Shown here: positions 7,994 to 17,157 of the stretch, piece by piece
Numbering within the stretch: the first letter of the stretch is position 1
How the letters are laid out: each line of letters begins with the position of its first letter
NCBI GenBank assembly: GCA_017537905.1
Contig: JAFYJX010000025.1
Span: 1-35,483, forward strand
Source: Clostridiales bacterium
GTDB lineage: Bacteria > Bacillota_A > Clostridia > Saccharofermentanales > Saccharofermentanaceae
Length of the DNA stretch: 35,483 nt
Direction of reading: 5' to 3'
Program-made: the position numbers and the translations under genes
The notes under the pieces: model-generated
The model's input: only the letters and a program-made list of their open reading frames with translations
Database searches by the model: none
Told to the model about the DNA's origin: nothing

Positions 7994-9106
7994 TTATTTC
8001 TTCACGGTAACGTTGCGGTAGCAGGTCTTGTGATTGCCTGTCTCGCCGTCTTCAGCGTAGATATCGATAATATAGCCCTTTACGGCGCCGCCCTTGTCCT
8101 CAACTGTATAGTAGCCGTCGCCGCCCAACGGATCGTTCTCGATATAGATAACGGTTCCCTTAGGGAAAATGGACCAGTCTGCAGCAACCGTACGGCCTTC
8201 TGTGCAGGTCGTTCCGGATGCGGTGCTCTTGCTGTAAGTGCCGTCCTTCAGCTTCTGGGGGCCGTAGAAAGTGATCTTGCACTTTACGGACTCGCCGGAA
8301 GGTTTGGGTGCCGCTGTATTTGTAGCCTTAGGCTTGGGAGTGCTCGTTGCCTTCGGCTTTGTTGTGCTCGTTGCCTTAGGTGCCGAAGTATTTGTATTCT
8401 TTGCCTTCGGCTTGGGCGTAGGAGTATTTGTGTTCTTGGGCTTTGTCTCGCTTGTGAGGGACTTCTTTACGTAGTTGCCGTTATATGTCTTGTACCAGCC
8501 GTTGGAAGTAACGGCTACAACGTCGATCTCGTCGCCCTTGTATACGTTCTTTACCTTTGCGTAATCGGTACCGGGTCCCTTTCTGACGTTAATGGTAGTT
8601 GTCGCATATACCTTTAAAATAAGTTCGGACTCGGTGATCTCCTGCTTTGTTTCCTTTGTAGTAGCCTTAGTTGTTGCCTTGGTGGTTTCCTTTGTGGTTT
8701 CCTTGGTAGTCTCTTTCGAGGTTTCAGAAGTGGCCGAAGTATCGGTCGTAGATTCGGATGTCTCTGTGGAGCCTTCGGTTGTGGAAGCCTCGGTAGACTC
8801 TGCAACTGATGTATCGGTGGGCTCGGCAGAAGTATCGGAAGTATCTGTAGGATCAAGGTTGCCGTTATCCGTCGGGTCGTAACCTTCAGGGTAGGAAACA
8901 ATAGTGATCGTTACTTCAGTCTCAATGGGCTGTGCCTGTACGGCGGTGTAGTCAATGGCGGAATCCACAGCAAAAGTAGCCGTTGCACAGAGCGATACAA
9001 CTATGCAGCAGTTGACGGCCGAGATCATCTTGGCGCGTGTTATGTTATAGAATTCCTTAACTCCAACCAGTTTCAAAACTGAATATTCTCCTTGTTTTGC
9101 CACCAT
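7994..9106 (-). CDS. Secreted SH3- and 3D-domain cell-wall protein
   Basis: Up to 370 residues. A hydrophobic segment (MISAVNCCIVVSLCATATFA, about residues 27-46) looks like a signal peptide or anchor. A Ser/Thr/Glu-rich spacer (about 75-160) follows, with tandem KETT/KATT units. An SH3-like domain contains INVRKGPGTDYAKV and ends near YVKKS. A second Thr/Pro/Lys spacer leads to a C-terminal 3D (double-psi beta-barrel) domain with VEDKGGAVKG and YIIDIYAED, as in wall-modifying proteins of the Rpf/YabE/lytic transglycosylase type. The predicted ATG at 9106 has no ribosome binding site. AAGGAG at 9088-9093 instead points to the in-frame TTG at 9074-9076, giving about 360 residues. Precise substrate unknown; wall binding or muralytic action is inferred. 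Confidence 0.82.
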   Translation of the reverse strand: MVAKQGEYSVLKLVGVKEFYNITRAKMISAVNCCIVVSLCATATFAVDSAIDYTAVQAQPIETEVTITIVSYPEGYDPTDNGNLDPTDTSDTSAEPTDTSVAESTEASTTEGSTETSESTTDTSATSETSKETTKETTKETTKATTKATTKETKQEITESELILKVYATTTINVRKGPGTDYAKVKNVYKGDEIDVVAVTSNGWYKTYNGNYVKKSLTSETKPKNTNTPTPKPKAKNTNTSAPKATSTTKPKATSTPKPKATNTAAPKPSGESVKCKITFYGPQKLKDGTYSKSTASGTTCTEGRTVAADWSIFPKGTVIYIENDPLGGDGYYTVEDKGGAVKGYIIDIYAEDGETGNHKTCYRNVTVKK

Positions 9107-9131
9107 TACATGAGGGCATAATTACAACATT

Positions 9132-9137
9132 ATTATA
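9132..9137 (-). promoter_or_regulatory. -10 element for the SH3/3D protein gene
   Basis: On the minus strand a consensus TATAAT lies about 25 bases upstream of the predicted ATG. No convincing -35 box is present at the correct distance. Confidence 0.45.
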
Positions 9138-9208
9138 TCATATCGATAAAGTTGGTCATCCCGAGGCAAAAAATGGGCATTTTTGAGGGATATTTTTCGC
9201 AAATCCTT

Positions 9209-9252
9209 AAAAACGCCTTTACCGCAAAAGTGATTTTGAGTAAAGCGTTTTT
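9209..9252. other. Imperfect 12-bp inverted repeat in the divergent intergenic region
   Basis: AAAAACGCCTTTA and TAAAGCGTTTTT pair with one bulged base across about 20 bases. It looks like a bidirectional terminator, yet no gene ends at either side, so it may instead be a binding site or end an unannotated short transcript. Confidence 0.4.
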
Positions 9253-9308
9253 CGAAATTTGTCAATTGATTGTCACAACTATGCAAAGCAAGACATATTT
9301 GAAGCGTC

Positions 9309-9314
9309 TATAAT
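9309..9314 (+). promoter_or_regulatory. -10 element for the 54-residue membrane protein
   Basis: A consensus TATAAT lies 44 bases before the start of the small reading frame. A clear -35 box is not seen; TTGTCA occurs twice further upstream (9259 and 9270) but too far away. Confidence 0.45.
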
Positions 9315-9357
9315 CTAGACACCTGCAAGGGGAAAATGTTCGAGGGGGGGAGAGCAA

Positions 9358-9522
9358 ATGTCGTTGGGACGTGTCCGCAAACCGGCCAGAAAAGCAAGCT
9401 ACGGTACGACAGAGCACGATGTAGAAAAGAAACGTGCGAAGACCCTCTTGATATGCGCTCTGATCCTTATTATCTGCGGCATTCTCGATGTTATCTTCCT
9501 TGTCGGAATACTTGATCTTTAA
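9358..9522 (+). CDS. Small single-helix membrane protein (54 residues)
   Basis: A short reading frame with a strong purine-rich ribosome binding site (GAGGGGGGGAGAG) 4 bases before ATG. The first 28 residues are basic and polar (MSLGRVRKPARKASY, then VEKKRAK). They are followed by one hydrophobic helix of about 24 residues (LLICALILIICGILDVIFL, continuing VGILDL) that runs to the C-terminus. A -10 box precedes it and a good terminator follows within 10 bases, so it is a complete monocistronic unit. A cytoplasmic N-terminus is expected from the positive-inside rule. I do not recognise a family and assign no function. Confidence 0.75.
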   Translation: MSLGRVRKPARKASYGTTEHDVEKKRAKTLLICALILIICGILDVIFLVGILDL

Positions 9523-9530
9523 GATATAAC

Positions 9531-9560
9531 AGCTGTCTCTTTGGAGGCAGCTTTTTTATT
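9531..9560 (+). terminator. Rho-independent terminator after the small membrane protein
   Basis: AGCTGTCTC and GAGGCAGCT (one T-G wobble) enclose a TTTG loop and are followed by a run of T. Confidence 0.9.
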
Positions 9561-9612
9561 TTCGGGCCCCCTCGAAAATAATGATAAGAACAAAGAAAAC
9601 CCTTATTTGCCA

Positions 9613-9722
9613 CTCCGGTTACAGATTTGGCCGTTTTTGTAACCATTTTTGTAACCAACATGCGCCGGTGACGAAAACGTACACGTTTTGGCCCGGAAAT
9701 GTGTACAATTCTGTAACCGGAG
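9613..9722. promoter_or_regulatory. 13-bp inverted repeat with inner palindrome upstream of proS
   Basis: CTCCGGTTACAGA at 9613-9625 and TCTGTAACCGGAG at 9710-9722 are perfect reverse complements 84 bases apart. Between them lie two further TTTTGTAACC-like copies and the palindrome AAAACGT-AC-ACGTTTT (9674-9689). It could be a multi-site operator, a mobile-element remnant or the stem of a long RNA structure. No T-box sequence is present. Confidence 0.5.
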
Positions 9723-9731
9723 CTGTCTTAA

Positions 9732-9760
9732 TTGCAAAAACCACCCCTCTCGTATATACT
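9732..9760 (+). promoter_or_regulatory. Predicted promoter of proS
   Basis: TTGCAA (9732-9737) and TATACT (9755-9760) are 17 bases apart. A perfect AT palindrome ATATTATTAATAATAT (9771-9786) sits just downstream, between the likely transcription start and the ribosome binding site. Confidence 0.6.
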
Positions 9761-9798
9761 TACACCCGTAATATTATTAATAATATAGGGAGCAGAAT

Positions 9799-11493
9799 AT
9801 GAGAGTTTCCGAACTTTTTTTGGCTACACAGAGAGAAATACCTGCAGATGCAGAGATTCCTTCACACAGACTGATGCTTAGGGCGGGCCTTATCCGCAAG
9901 ATGGCATCCGGCGTTTATTCCTTCATGCCTATGGGCTACCGCACCTACAGAAAGGTTGAGGCAGTCATCAGGGAAGAGATGGACAAGGCAGGAGCTCAGG
10001 AGCTCATCATGCCGGCACTTCTTCCGGCTGAGGCATACCAGGGTTCAGGCAGATGGGAGAAGTTCGGCCCCGAGATGTTCAGACTTACTGACAGAGGCGG
10101 CAGATCTTTCTGCTTAGGCCCCACACACGAAGAGCCTTTTACCGAAGCTGTAAGAGATTCCATCAGATCTTATAAGCAGCTCCCTGTAACTCTTTATCAG
10201 ATCCAGCACAAGTACAGAGACGAGAAGCGCCCGAGATTCGGCGTTATCCGTGCGCGTGAGTTCGTCATGAAGGATGCTTATTCTTTCGACGTTGACGAGG
10301 CTGGATTAGATATTTCCTACAACAAGATGTATGACGCATACAGAGCCATTTTCGACAGGCTCGGCCTTGATTACACGATCGTTGACGCTGACTCAGGCGC
10401 AATGGGCGGTTCCGGTTCACAGGAGTTCATGGTCAAGAGCGAAGTCGGCGAAGACGCTATCTGCTTCTGCGACGAGTGCGGCTATGCTGCAAACGAGGAA
10501 AAGGCCGGCTGGACAAGAGGCGCAGCTGATACGGCTGAGGAACTCGCAATCGAGAAGATCCACACACCTGACGTTAAGACTATTGAAGAGCTCTGTGGTT
10601 TCATGAACTGCGGACCTGACGCTTTTGTTAAGACGATCCTCTATAACATTGACGGCAAGTTCGTTGCTGCTATGTGCAGGGGCGATCGTGATATCAACGA
10701 GACAAAGCTCGGCAACCTCTACGATGCAACGGAGATGGAACTCGCAGCATTCGCTGATGTCGAGATGATCACAGGCGCGAAGGTAGGTTTCGCAGGCCCT
10801 GTAGGACTTAAGCAGAAGATAGACATCGTTGTTGACCCTGAAGTTACAGGCATGAAGAACTTCGTAGTCGGCGCTTGCGAATCTGACTACCACTTCAAGA
10901 ACGTTAATATCGGCAGAGATTTCGAAGCTGATAAGGTCGCTGACATCACAAATGCCAAGCCCGGCGATATCTGCCCCAAGTGCGGCAAGGGCAAGCTCGG
11001 AATGGCTCGTGGCGTTGAGGTCGGACACATCTTCAAGCTCGGCACAAAGTATTCTGATGCATTGGGCTGCATCTATCTTGATAACAACGGCAAGGAACAC
11101 AGCATGGTAATGGGATGCTACGGCATCGGCGTTTCGAGAGTTCTCGCTGCAATCATCGAGCAGTATCACGATGACGACGGAATCATCTGGCCTTCGATCG
11201 TTGCTCCTTACAAGATCATCGTTGTTCCCACTAAGGCTAACGACGAAGAGCTCATGAGCGTTGCAAACAAGATCTATGACGATCTTACAGCAGCAGGCTG
11301 TGAAGTTCTTATCGACGATCGAAATGAGCGTCCGGGCGTTAAGTTCAAGGACGCTGACCTCCTCGGCATTCCGCTCCGTATTACTGTCGGAAGAAGAGCC
11401 GGCGAGGGCATCGTTGAAGTTAAGAGAAGAGATTCGGCTGATACATCAGAGATCACGGTTGACGAAGCAATCAAACTCGCAAAGGAGATCTGA
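9799..11493 (+). CDS. proS: Proline-tRNA ligase (bacterial type, with editing insert)
   Basis: Charges tRNA-Pro with proline. The 564-residue protein has the usual bacterial ProS layout: class II motif 1 around [19 protein letters not shown]; motif 2 with [12 protein letters not shown] and [11 protein letters not shown]; a YbaK-like editing insert at about 230-390, with [15 protein letters not shown] carrying the conserved Lys; motif 3 in [14 protein letters not shown]; and a C-terminal anticodon-binding domain ([14 protein letters not shown] through [10 protein letters not shown]). The insert suggests it can clear mischarged Ala-tRNA. ATG at 9799 follows GGGAG. Regulation by a T-box, common for aminoacyl-tRNA synthetases in Firmicutes, is not seen. 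AAAGGAG within the last codons serves the next gene, which begins 2 bases after the stop. Confidence 0.97.
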   Translation: MRVSELFLATQREIPADAEIPSHRLMLRAGLIRKMASGVYSFMPMGYRTYRKVEAVIREEMDKAGAQELIMPALLPAEAYQGSGRWEKFGPEMFRLTDRGGRSFCLGPTHEEPFTEAVRDSIRSYKQLPVTLYQIQHKYRDEKRPRFGVIRAREFVMKDAYSFDVDEAGLDISYNKMYDAYRAIFDRLGLDYTIVDADSGAMGGSGSQEFMVKSEVGEDAICFCDECGYAANEEKAGWTRGAADTAEELAIEKIHTPDVKTIEELCGFMNCGPDAFVKTILYNIDGKFVAAMCRGDRDINETKLGNLYDATEMELAAFADVEMITGAKVGFAGPVGLKQKIDIVVDPEVTGMKNFVVGACESDYHFKNVNIGRDFEADKVADITNAKPGDICPKCGKGKLGMARGVEVGHIFKLGTKYSDALGCIYLDNNGKEHSMVMGCYGIGVSRVLAAIIEQYHDDDGIIWPSIVAPYKIIVVPTKANDEELMSVANKIYDDLTAAGCEVLIDDRNERPGVKFKDADLLGIPLRITVGRRAGEGIVEVKRRDSADTSEITVDEAIKLAKEI

Positions 11494-11495
11494 TC

Positions 11496-12989
11496 ATGAT
11501 CTCCAGGGTAATCATATCCTTAGTGCTCTGCACTGCAATTACCCTTGGATCTTTTCCCGTAGCGGGAAAGCAGGAGACATTTGCGCCTGCATCATTTGAT
11601 TCTTACGAGATCACACTGGTTGACGGTGGAACAATGACAATGCGTCTGCTTAGCGGGCGCATTGTTTTTGATTCGGGCAAAAACCAAAAATACTATGTCA
11701 CCCTCTCGCAGGCAAAGAATAAGAGGAGCGTAAAGACATTCACCGTCAGCGGCGAGAACTTCGATGTCGATGTCGCAAACCTGATGGAAGAAGACACCCT
11801 CTATAACGTAACCATTGCTTACGAAGCTTACGGCATGAATGTCGATAACGGTGACAACCTGATCTTCAAGCGCGGAAACAATATCTTTTTCTGGAAGTCA
11901 GCAAATTACGAATATAACCAGGAAACATGCAAAGAACTCTGGACTGACGAGCAGTCTTTGAAGGAGTGCTTGGAGCCCCAGAACGATATCGAATGCGACG
12001 ATCCGGTCCTGATCGGTTATTCAAACCGCATATGTGAAGGCGCAGCAGATGACTGGGAGAAGGTCTTCCGCATCTATAAGTTCATCTCGAGCGAGATGGC
12101 TTACGACAAGAAGGCCGCAGAGAAGTATTCCGCGGGCTTTCAGGACAGTGCCGTGGATGTTATAAGGAGCGGCAGGTCCATATGCGAAGGCTTTTCGAAT
12201 GCTTTTGCGGCGCTCTGCAGGGCACAGGGAATACCGGCAGTAGTCGAGTTCGGAATTGGTTTCTCGGAGTATAAGGAAATGACGACGAGGGTTCCCACGG
12301 CTGCCGATTACGCAGATCACGCGTGGGCAGCAGTCTTCCTTGGCGGCAAGTGGCTGTTTGTCGATCCCACATACGATATGTCGAGATATTACTATGGCCA
12401 GAACGACATAAGGGTTTACGACGAGTCTACGAAATTCTATCTGCTGTCGCTCGAAGCTTTTTCGAACGATCACAGGATATACGATGCGGACACGAGGCAT
12501 GGTGTTCCGGCGGCAGGATACTGCGGCAACGGCACGAAGGACGCCCAGTTCGAGATCACAAGAGACGGTGTCTGCCATATTTGGGGATATGGCGAGCTCA
12601 AGATGCCGGCAGGCGTAACCGGATTCAGCAAGGTGGTTTTCGAAGAAGGCAGCAATATCACGGGCCTCGCGAAAAACTGCTTCCGCGATAACGATCTCCT
12701 GACGACGGTCGTGCTTCCTGACACGGTGACTTATATTGGCGATTATGCTTTCGCGACGTGTGAAGACCTGCAGTATGTTTATATTCCTTCCCATGTGGAA
12801 ACCATAGGAGACAGGGCATTCTACGGGTGCGACGAACTCTGTTATGTCAGCGTGCCCGAGAACTGCAAGAGCATTGGTGCAGAGGCTTTCGAAGCGTGCC
12901 CGAGACTATATGTCGTTGTTTCACAGTTTAAGAAGACTTTCTCAAAAGACTATAAAACACAGCCGATGCACATCGAATACAGGACCTGA
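11496..12989 (+). CDS. Secreted transglutaminase-like protein with BspA-type leucine-rich repeats
   Basis: A 497-residue protein with an N-terminal signal peptide (SRVIISLVLCTAITLGSFPVAG). The middle region has a transglutaminase-like fold: GRSICEGFSNAFAALCR carries the Cys nucleophile (C230), DYADHAWAAVF the His (H275), and WLFVDPTYDM the Asp (D290). The triad is therefore complete, and peptide or peptidoglycan-linked cysteine protease or transferase activity is plausible. The last about 110 residues hold LRR_5 units such as LPDTVTYIGDYAFATCEDL and IPSHVETIGDRAFYGCDEL, which usually mediate adhesion. It begins 2 bases after proS and uses AAAGGAG inside the proS end, so it is probably translationally coupled to it, an unusual pairing for a secreted protein. 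The substrate is unknown. Confidence 0.85.
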   Translation: MISRVIISLVLCTAITLGSFPVAGKQETFAPASFDSYEITLVDGGTMTMRLLSGRIVFDSGKNQKYYVTLSQAKNKRSVKTFTVSGENFDVDVANLMEEDTLYNVTIAYEAYGMNVDNGDNLIFKRGNNIFFWKSANYEYNQETCKELWTDEQSLKECLEPQNDIECDDPVLIGYSNRICEGAADDWEKVFRIYKFISSEMAYDKKAAEKYSAGFQDSAVDVIRSGRSICEGFSNAFAALCRAQGIPAVVEFGIGFSEYKEMTTRVPTAADYADHAWAAVFLGGKWLFVDPTYDMSRYYYGQNDIRVYDESTKFYLLSLEAFSNDHRIYDADTRHGVPAAGYCGNGTKDAQFEITRDGVCHIWGYGELKMPAGVTGFSKVVFEEGSNITGLAKNCFRDNDLLTTVVLPDTVTYIGDYAFATCEDLQYVYIPSHVETIGDRAFYGCDELCYVSVPENCKSIGAEAFEACPRLYVVVSQFKKTFSKDYKTQPMHIEYRT

Positions 12990-13016
12990 TCAGGCATCAG
13001 GGTTAGGGAGAGATTT

Positions 13017-13718
13017 ATGGCTTATATTGAATTCAGAGATGTAAAGAAGGTCTACAAGACCGGCTCGGTAAATGTTACCGCGCTTGACGGATGCGACTTT
13101 TATATCGAAAAGGGCGAGCTCTGCGTCATAGTCGGCCAGTCCGGCGCCGGCAAGACCACGCTCCTTAATATCCTTGGCGGAATGGACAGACTCACATCAG
13201 GCGAAGTCTTCCTGGACGGCAACGAGATCTCCAAGCTCAATTCCAACGAGCTCGCTTTGTTCAGAAGACAGAACGTCGGCTTCGTTTTCCAGTTTTATAA
13301 CCTCATTCCGAATCTCACGGCATATGAGAATGTCGAGATGGCAGCGCAGCTCGTAAAAGACCCCATCAGCTGCGATCTGCTCATGAATGAAGTAGGCCTG
13401 GCTGAACGTAAGAACAATTTCCCGGCGCAGCTCTCAGGCGGCGAGCAGCAGAGAGTCGCGATAGCAAGAGCTATTGCCAAGAACCCGAAGCTCCTTTTGT
13501 GCGACGAGCCGACGGGCGCTCTCGACTATCAGACGGGTAAAGCCATCTTAAAGCTTCTACAGTCCCTCAGCACAGAGAAGGGCATGACTGTAGTAATAAT
13601 CACACACAACTCCGCGATTACGGCAATGGCAGACAGAGTTATCAAGGTCAAGAACGGCAAGATCACGAGCAACATAATTAACGAGAATCCGGTTAACGTA
13701 GACACGATCGAATGGTAA
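13017..13718 (+). CDS. ABC transporter ATPase, LolD/MacB-type
   Basis: A 233-residue nucleotide-binding subunit. Walker A is GQSGAGKTT (residues 40-48), the Q-loop is [10 protein letters not shown], the signature is [14 protein letters not shown], Walker B is LLLCDEP followed by the D-loop GALD, and the switch His is in IITHN. The spacing fits the MacB/LolD/FtsE group that works with FtsX-type permeases. GGGAGAG precedes ATG. The stop overlaps the start region of the next gene, which encodes exactly such a permease, so the two form one mechanotransmission-type ABC system. The substrate is not evident. Confidence 0.93.
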   Translation: MAYIEFRDVKKVYKTGSVNVTALDGCDFYIEKGELCVIVGQSGAGKTTLLNILGGMDRLTSGEVFLDGNEISKLNSNELALFRRQNVGFVFQFYNLIPNLTAYENVEMAAQLVKDPISCDLLMNEVGLAERKNNFPAQLSGGEQQRVAIARAIAKNPKLLLCDEPTGALDYQTGKAILKLLQSLSTEKGMTVVIITHNSAITAMADRVIKVKNGKITSNIINENPVNVDTIEW

Positions 13719-16700
13719 TGAAGCCTTACGCGAAAACGATCTTAAGATCGATCAGAATGACGCTTCCCAGATTTATCGCGATTTTCGCGATAATCGCATT
13801 GGGCGTGGGCTTTTTCGCCGGCCTCAAAGTAACCACACCGTCATTCGTCCATACGGCTGACGTCTATACAAAAGACTATGCGATGTTCGACTTCAAATTC
13901 TTATCGACGATAGGTTTCGAAGAAGAGGACATCGATGAGATCGCCAAGCGCACGAACTGCGTCGTTGAAGGCTCTTACACGGCTGACTGCGCAGCGTTCC
14001 TGGGAGATTCCGTAAGTGCCGATACCGTGCGCTTCCTTTCGATCACCAAAAACGTAAATAAGCTCAAGCTCGAAGCCGGCAGGATGCCTGAGAAGCCTGA
14101 CGAGATAGTCATTGACGGCTACAGGGTCTCATCTGCCCATATCGGCGAGAAGCTTGTCATCGCCGACGAGACCAGCGAGAGCGCCCGCGAAATGTTCAAG
14201 TACAAAGAGTATACGGTCGTCGGAACCGCCAGAACTCCTGTTTACATGAACTTCCAGCGCGGTACTTCTGACGAAGGCTCCGGCAGCATTCTGTACTACG
14301 TCTGTGCGCTTCCTGAAGCATTTGATTCCGAGTACTACACAGAAGCTTATCTGTATGCGGACACAGGCCTTTATATCTACTCCGATGAGTATAAGGACTG
14401 GGCCAAGACTGCTGAAGACCAATATGGAAAAGTCGTTGAAGACGTTATCAACAAGAGATTTGAAAAGCTTCTCAAAGACGAGTACCAGAAGCTCTACGAC
14501 GGTTTCGACGAATTCAACGAAGAGATAAGCGACGCATGGGATGAGATCGAGGACGGCCAGAAAGAACTGGACGATGCAAAAAAGAAGCTCGAAGACGGCC
14601 AGAAAGAGATAAACGATAACAGAAAAAAGCTTGCCGATGCCAAGAAGACTTTGGACAATTCCTCGAAAAAACTGAAGGACGCGAACAAGGAACTTACTTC
14701 TGCAAAGGTAATGCTCAATGCCGGCAAATCCCAGCTCGACAAGGCTAAGAAACAGCTTGACGGCTACAAGTCACAGTTAGACGGCTACCAGAAAGAAATA
14801 AACGACGGCCGTGAGAAGTTAAGTGATGCGAGGACCCAGACTGCTGAAGGAATAAAGGAACTGAAGAAAAATATTCCCATACTGGAATCTTCGATAGCTT
14901 CAGTCGGGGCGGGGATCACAAATCTCCAGGCGCAGCTCGATCAGGCGACTGACCCTGATGAGATCGAGGAATTGAAGGCAAAGATCGAGACCCAGAAAAA
15001 CACGAAGGCTGATCTGGAATCCAAGCTTGCTGCTGCAAAACAAAAGCTCACCGAACTGGAAACATTGGAAGCAGGCTTCGACGGCCAGGAAGAGCAGCTC
15101 AATGCTAAGCAGGAAGAGTTAAATCAACAGTATGCTGCTTATAACGACAGCTACTCCCAATATGTGACGGAGAAGACCAAGTACGACAAGAGCCTCGAAC
15201 AGTACAACAAGGGCAAGGCTGAGTATGATGAAGGCTTAAAGAAATACAACGACGGACTTAAAAAGTATAAGGACGGCGTGAAGAAATTAGACGACGCCCA
15301 GAAGGAAGTCGATGACGGCTGGAAAGAATACAATGACGGCGTCCTCGAGCTCTGGAACGGATATTCAGAATTCGCTTATGCAGCAGACACTACATTCAGG
15401 GCGGAACTCGTCTATGGTTACATCCTGCTCGATTCTGTTGATGCGCCTGACACTTATGCACTTGGCCGTGACAAGAACACAGGTTATGTCTGCTTTGATA
15501 ACGACTCCAAGATCGTTGACGGTATCGCCGCGGTTTTCCCGATCTTCTTTTTCGCGATCGCGGCGCTCGTATGCTCCACAACAATGAGCCGAATGGTAAG
15601 CGACGAGCGAGGCATCATCGGCACTATGAGGGCCCTTGGTTTCTCTGACACTGCGATCGTAATGAAATACGCAATTTACGCGGGCTCGGCTTCCGTGCTC
15701 GGAGGCGTGCTCGGATTCTTGGGCGGCACCAAACTCTTCCCGGCTGTCATCTGGGAAGTCTATGCGATGATGTACGGCTTTACGACTCTCGAATTCTCGA
15801 CGAGCATCCCGCTCTTCATCCTGTCTCTCGGCGTCGCGCTCATCTGCACGGTCGGCGTATCAGTCGTAACCGCAATGTCCGCGCTGACCGGCATGCCCGC
15901 TGAACTCATAAGACCCAAAGCACCGCTCCCGGGCAAGCGCATTTTATTAGAGCGTATCGGCTTTATCTGGACCAGGATGAAGTTCCTCCACAAAGTTTCG
16001 GCGCGTAACGTATTCCGCTTCAAAAAGAGAATGTGGATGATGATCGTCGGCATCGCAGGCTGCACGGCGCTCCTCCTTACCGCTTTCGGCCTCTACGACT
16101 CGATCTGCAACGTCGTAAACATCCAGTACGACGACATCATGAAATACGACCTCCAGGTCATGTTTGACGACAAGTACAGGCAGTATGAGATCGAAGACGC
16201 TGCCAAGGCCGCTCTTTCGCATTCCGGCATCAACTACGAATACGTTATCGTCAAAGACGACGTTGCCAAGAACAACGGCTCCGGCTATGTCCGCGATCTC
16301 GAAATGTTCATCTCCGACGACCCTAACACCTCGCTCATCTTCGGCCTCACCGATGTGAAGACAGGGGCGCCCCTGCCTTGGCCCGCCGACGGCGAAATAG
16401 CCGTATCCGGCAAGCTCGCAGAGAAGAACAACGTCAAGCCCGGCGACAGTGTAACATTGTTATATGGCGACGATGAGCACGAAGTAACGCTCAAAGTCGG
16501 CTCGGTCTTCACGAACTACACCTTCCACTATGTCATGATGACACCTGCCACATACAAGGAAGCTTTCGGCAAGCCTTACACGCCCGAGACGATCATCGTC
16601 AAGACAGAGACCAAGACTTCCGCCGATTCCTATAAGGTCGCTTCGTACCTCACGGACAATTACGACATCAAGACCTGGTCATCGACAAACGATTCCAGAG

Positions 16701-17128
16701 AGAGCTTCGCCAAGACGATGGAGCGCATGAACTACGTAATCGTCCTTGTCATCACATGCGCGGCCGCTCTCGCATTCATCGTGCTGTTTAACCTCAACAA
16801 CATCAACATTACCGAGCGTATAAGAGAGATCGCCACTCTGAAAGTCATGGGCTTCAACAAGCGCGAGACCGGCGCCTATGTAACCCGCGAGAACGTTATA
16901 TTGGTTCTGCTCGGCTTCATCGTCGGTATCCCGCTCGGTTTCCTGCTGCACCGCTACGTCATGGCGCAGATCGCGATGGACATGGTCACCTACCAGGTAA
17001 GGATCGTGCCCCTGAGCTATTTCTACTCGCTCGCGTTCGTACTGCTGTTCTCCACGATCGTAAATCTCATCATGCGCGCCAAGATTGAGAAGATCGACAT
17101 GGCCGAGTCGCTGAAGAGCGCGGAGTAA
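13712..17128 (+). CDS. Giant FtsX-type ABC permease with long extracytoplasmic coiled coil
   Basis: Up to 1138 residues. One membrane helix near residues 18-38 is followed by an extracytoplasmic domain. Then comes a coiled coil at about 265-547 made of Lys/Asp/Gly-rich units such as KYNDGLKKYKDGVKKLDDAQ, resembling the DG-rich repeats of YhgE/Pip proteins. A first FtsX helix set starts near 604 (FPIFFFAIAALVCSTTM) and includes GTMRALGFSDTAIVMKYA. A second extracytoplasmic domain lies between helices near 774 and 1008, and a last FtsX set contains ATLKVMGFNKRE. Two starts are possible: ATG at 13712, or ATG at 13718 in a TAATG overlap with the ATPase gene. The latter is the more usual coupling. 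Function inferred: export, signalling or wall-hydrolase control; substrate unknown. Confidence 0.9.
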   Translation: MVMKPYAKTILRSIRMTLPRFIAIFAIIALGVGFFAGLKVTTPSFVHTADVYTKDYAMFDFKFLSTIGFEEEDIDEIAKRTNCVVEGSYTADCAAFLGDSVSADTVRFLSITKNVNKLKLEAGRMPEKPDEIVIDGYRVSSAHIGEKLVIADETSESAREMFKYKEYTVVGTARTPVYMNFQRGTSDEGSGSILYYVCALPEAFDSEYYTEAYLYADTGLYIYSDEYKDWAKTAEDQYGKVVEDVINKRFEKLLKDEYQKLYDGFDEFNEEISDAWDEIEDGQKELDDAKKKLEDGQKEINDNRKKLADAKKTLDNSSKKLKDANKELTSAKVMLNAGKSQLDKAKKQLDGYKSQLDGYQKEINDGREKLSDARTQTAEGIKELKKNIPILESSIASVGAGITNLQAQLDQATDPDEIEELKAKIETQKNTKADLESKLAAAKQKLTELETLEAGFDGQEEQLNAKQEELNQQYAAYNDSYSQYVTEKTKYDKSLEQYNKGKAEYDEGLKKYNDGLKKYKDGVKKLDDAQKEVDDGWKEYNDGVLELWNGYSEFAYAADTTFRAELVYGYILLDSVDAPDTYALGRDKNTGYVCFDNDSKIVDGIAAVFPIFFFAIAALVCSTTMSRMVSDERGIIGTMRALGFSDTAIVMKYAIYAGSASVLGGVLGFLGGTKLFPAVIWEVYAMMYGFTTLEFSTSIPLFILSLGVALICTVGVSVVTAMSALTGMPAELIRPKAPLPGKRILLERIGFIWTRMKFLHKVSARNVFRFKKRMWMMIVGIAGCTALLLTAFGLYDSICNVVNIQYDDIMKYDLQVMFDDKYRQYEIEDAAKAALSHSGINYEYVIVKDDVAKNNGSGYVRDLEMFISDDPNTSLIFGLTDVKTGAPLPWPADGEIAVSGKLAEKNNVKPGDSVTLLYGDDEHEVTLKVGSVFTNYTFHYVMMTPATYKEAFGKPYTPETIIVKTETKTSADSYKVASYLTDNYDIKTWSSTNDSRESFAKTMERMNYVIVLVITCAAALAFIVLFNLNNINITERIREIATLKVMGFNKRETGAYVTRENVILVLLGFIVGIPLGFLLHRYVMAQIAMDMVTYQVRIVPLSYFYSLAFVLLFSTIVNLIMRAKIEKIDMAESLKSAE

Positions 17129-17157
17129 AGCGGAGTTGTTTGACGCTGCGCAGGTGC

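Noticed and set aside
8592..8882. Val/Ser-rich 96-residue frame opposite the SH3/3D protein
   Set aside because: It is the antisense of the Thr/Ser/Glu-rich spacer and only mirrors that low complexity.
9523..9798. T-box leader upstream of proS
   Set aside because: No T-box GGGTGG...ACCGCG antiterminator sequence, no specifier-loop pattern and no terminator before proS.
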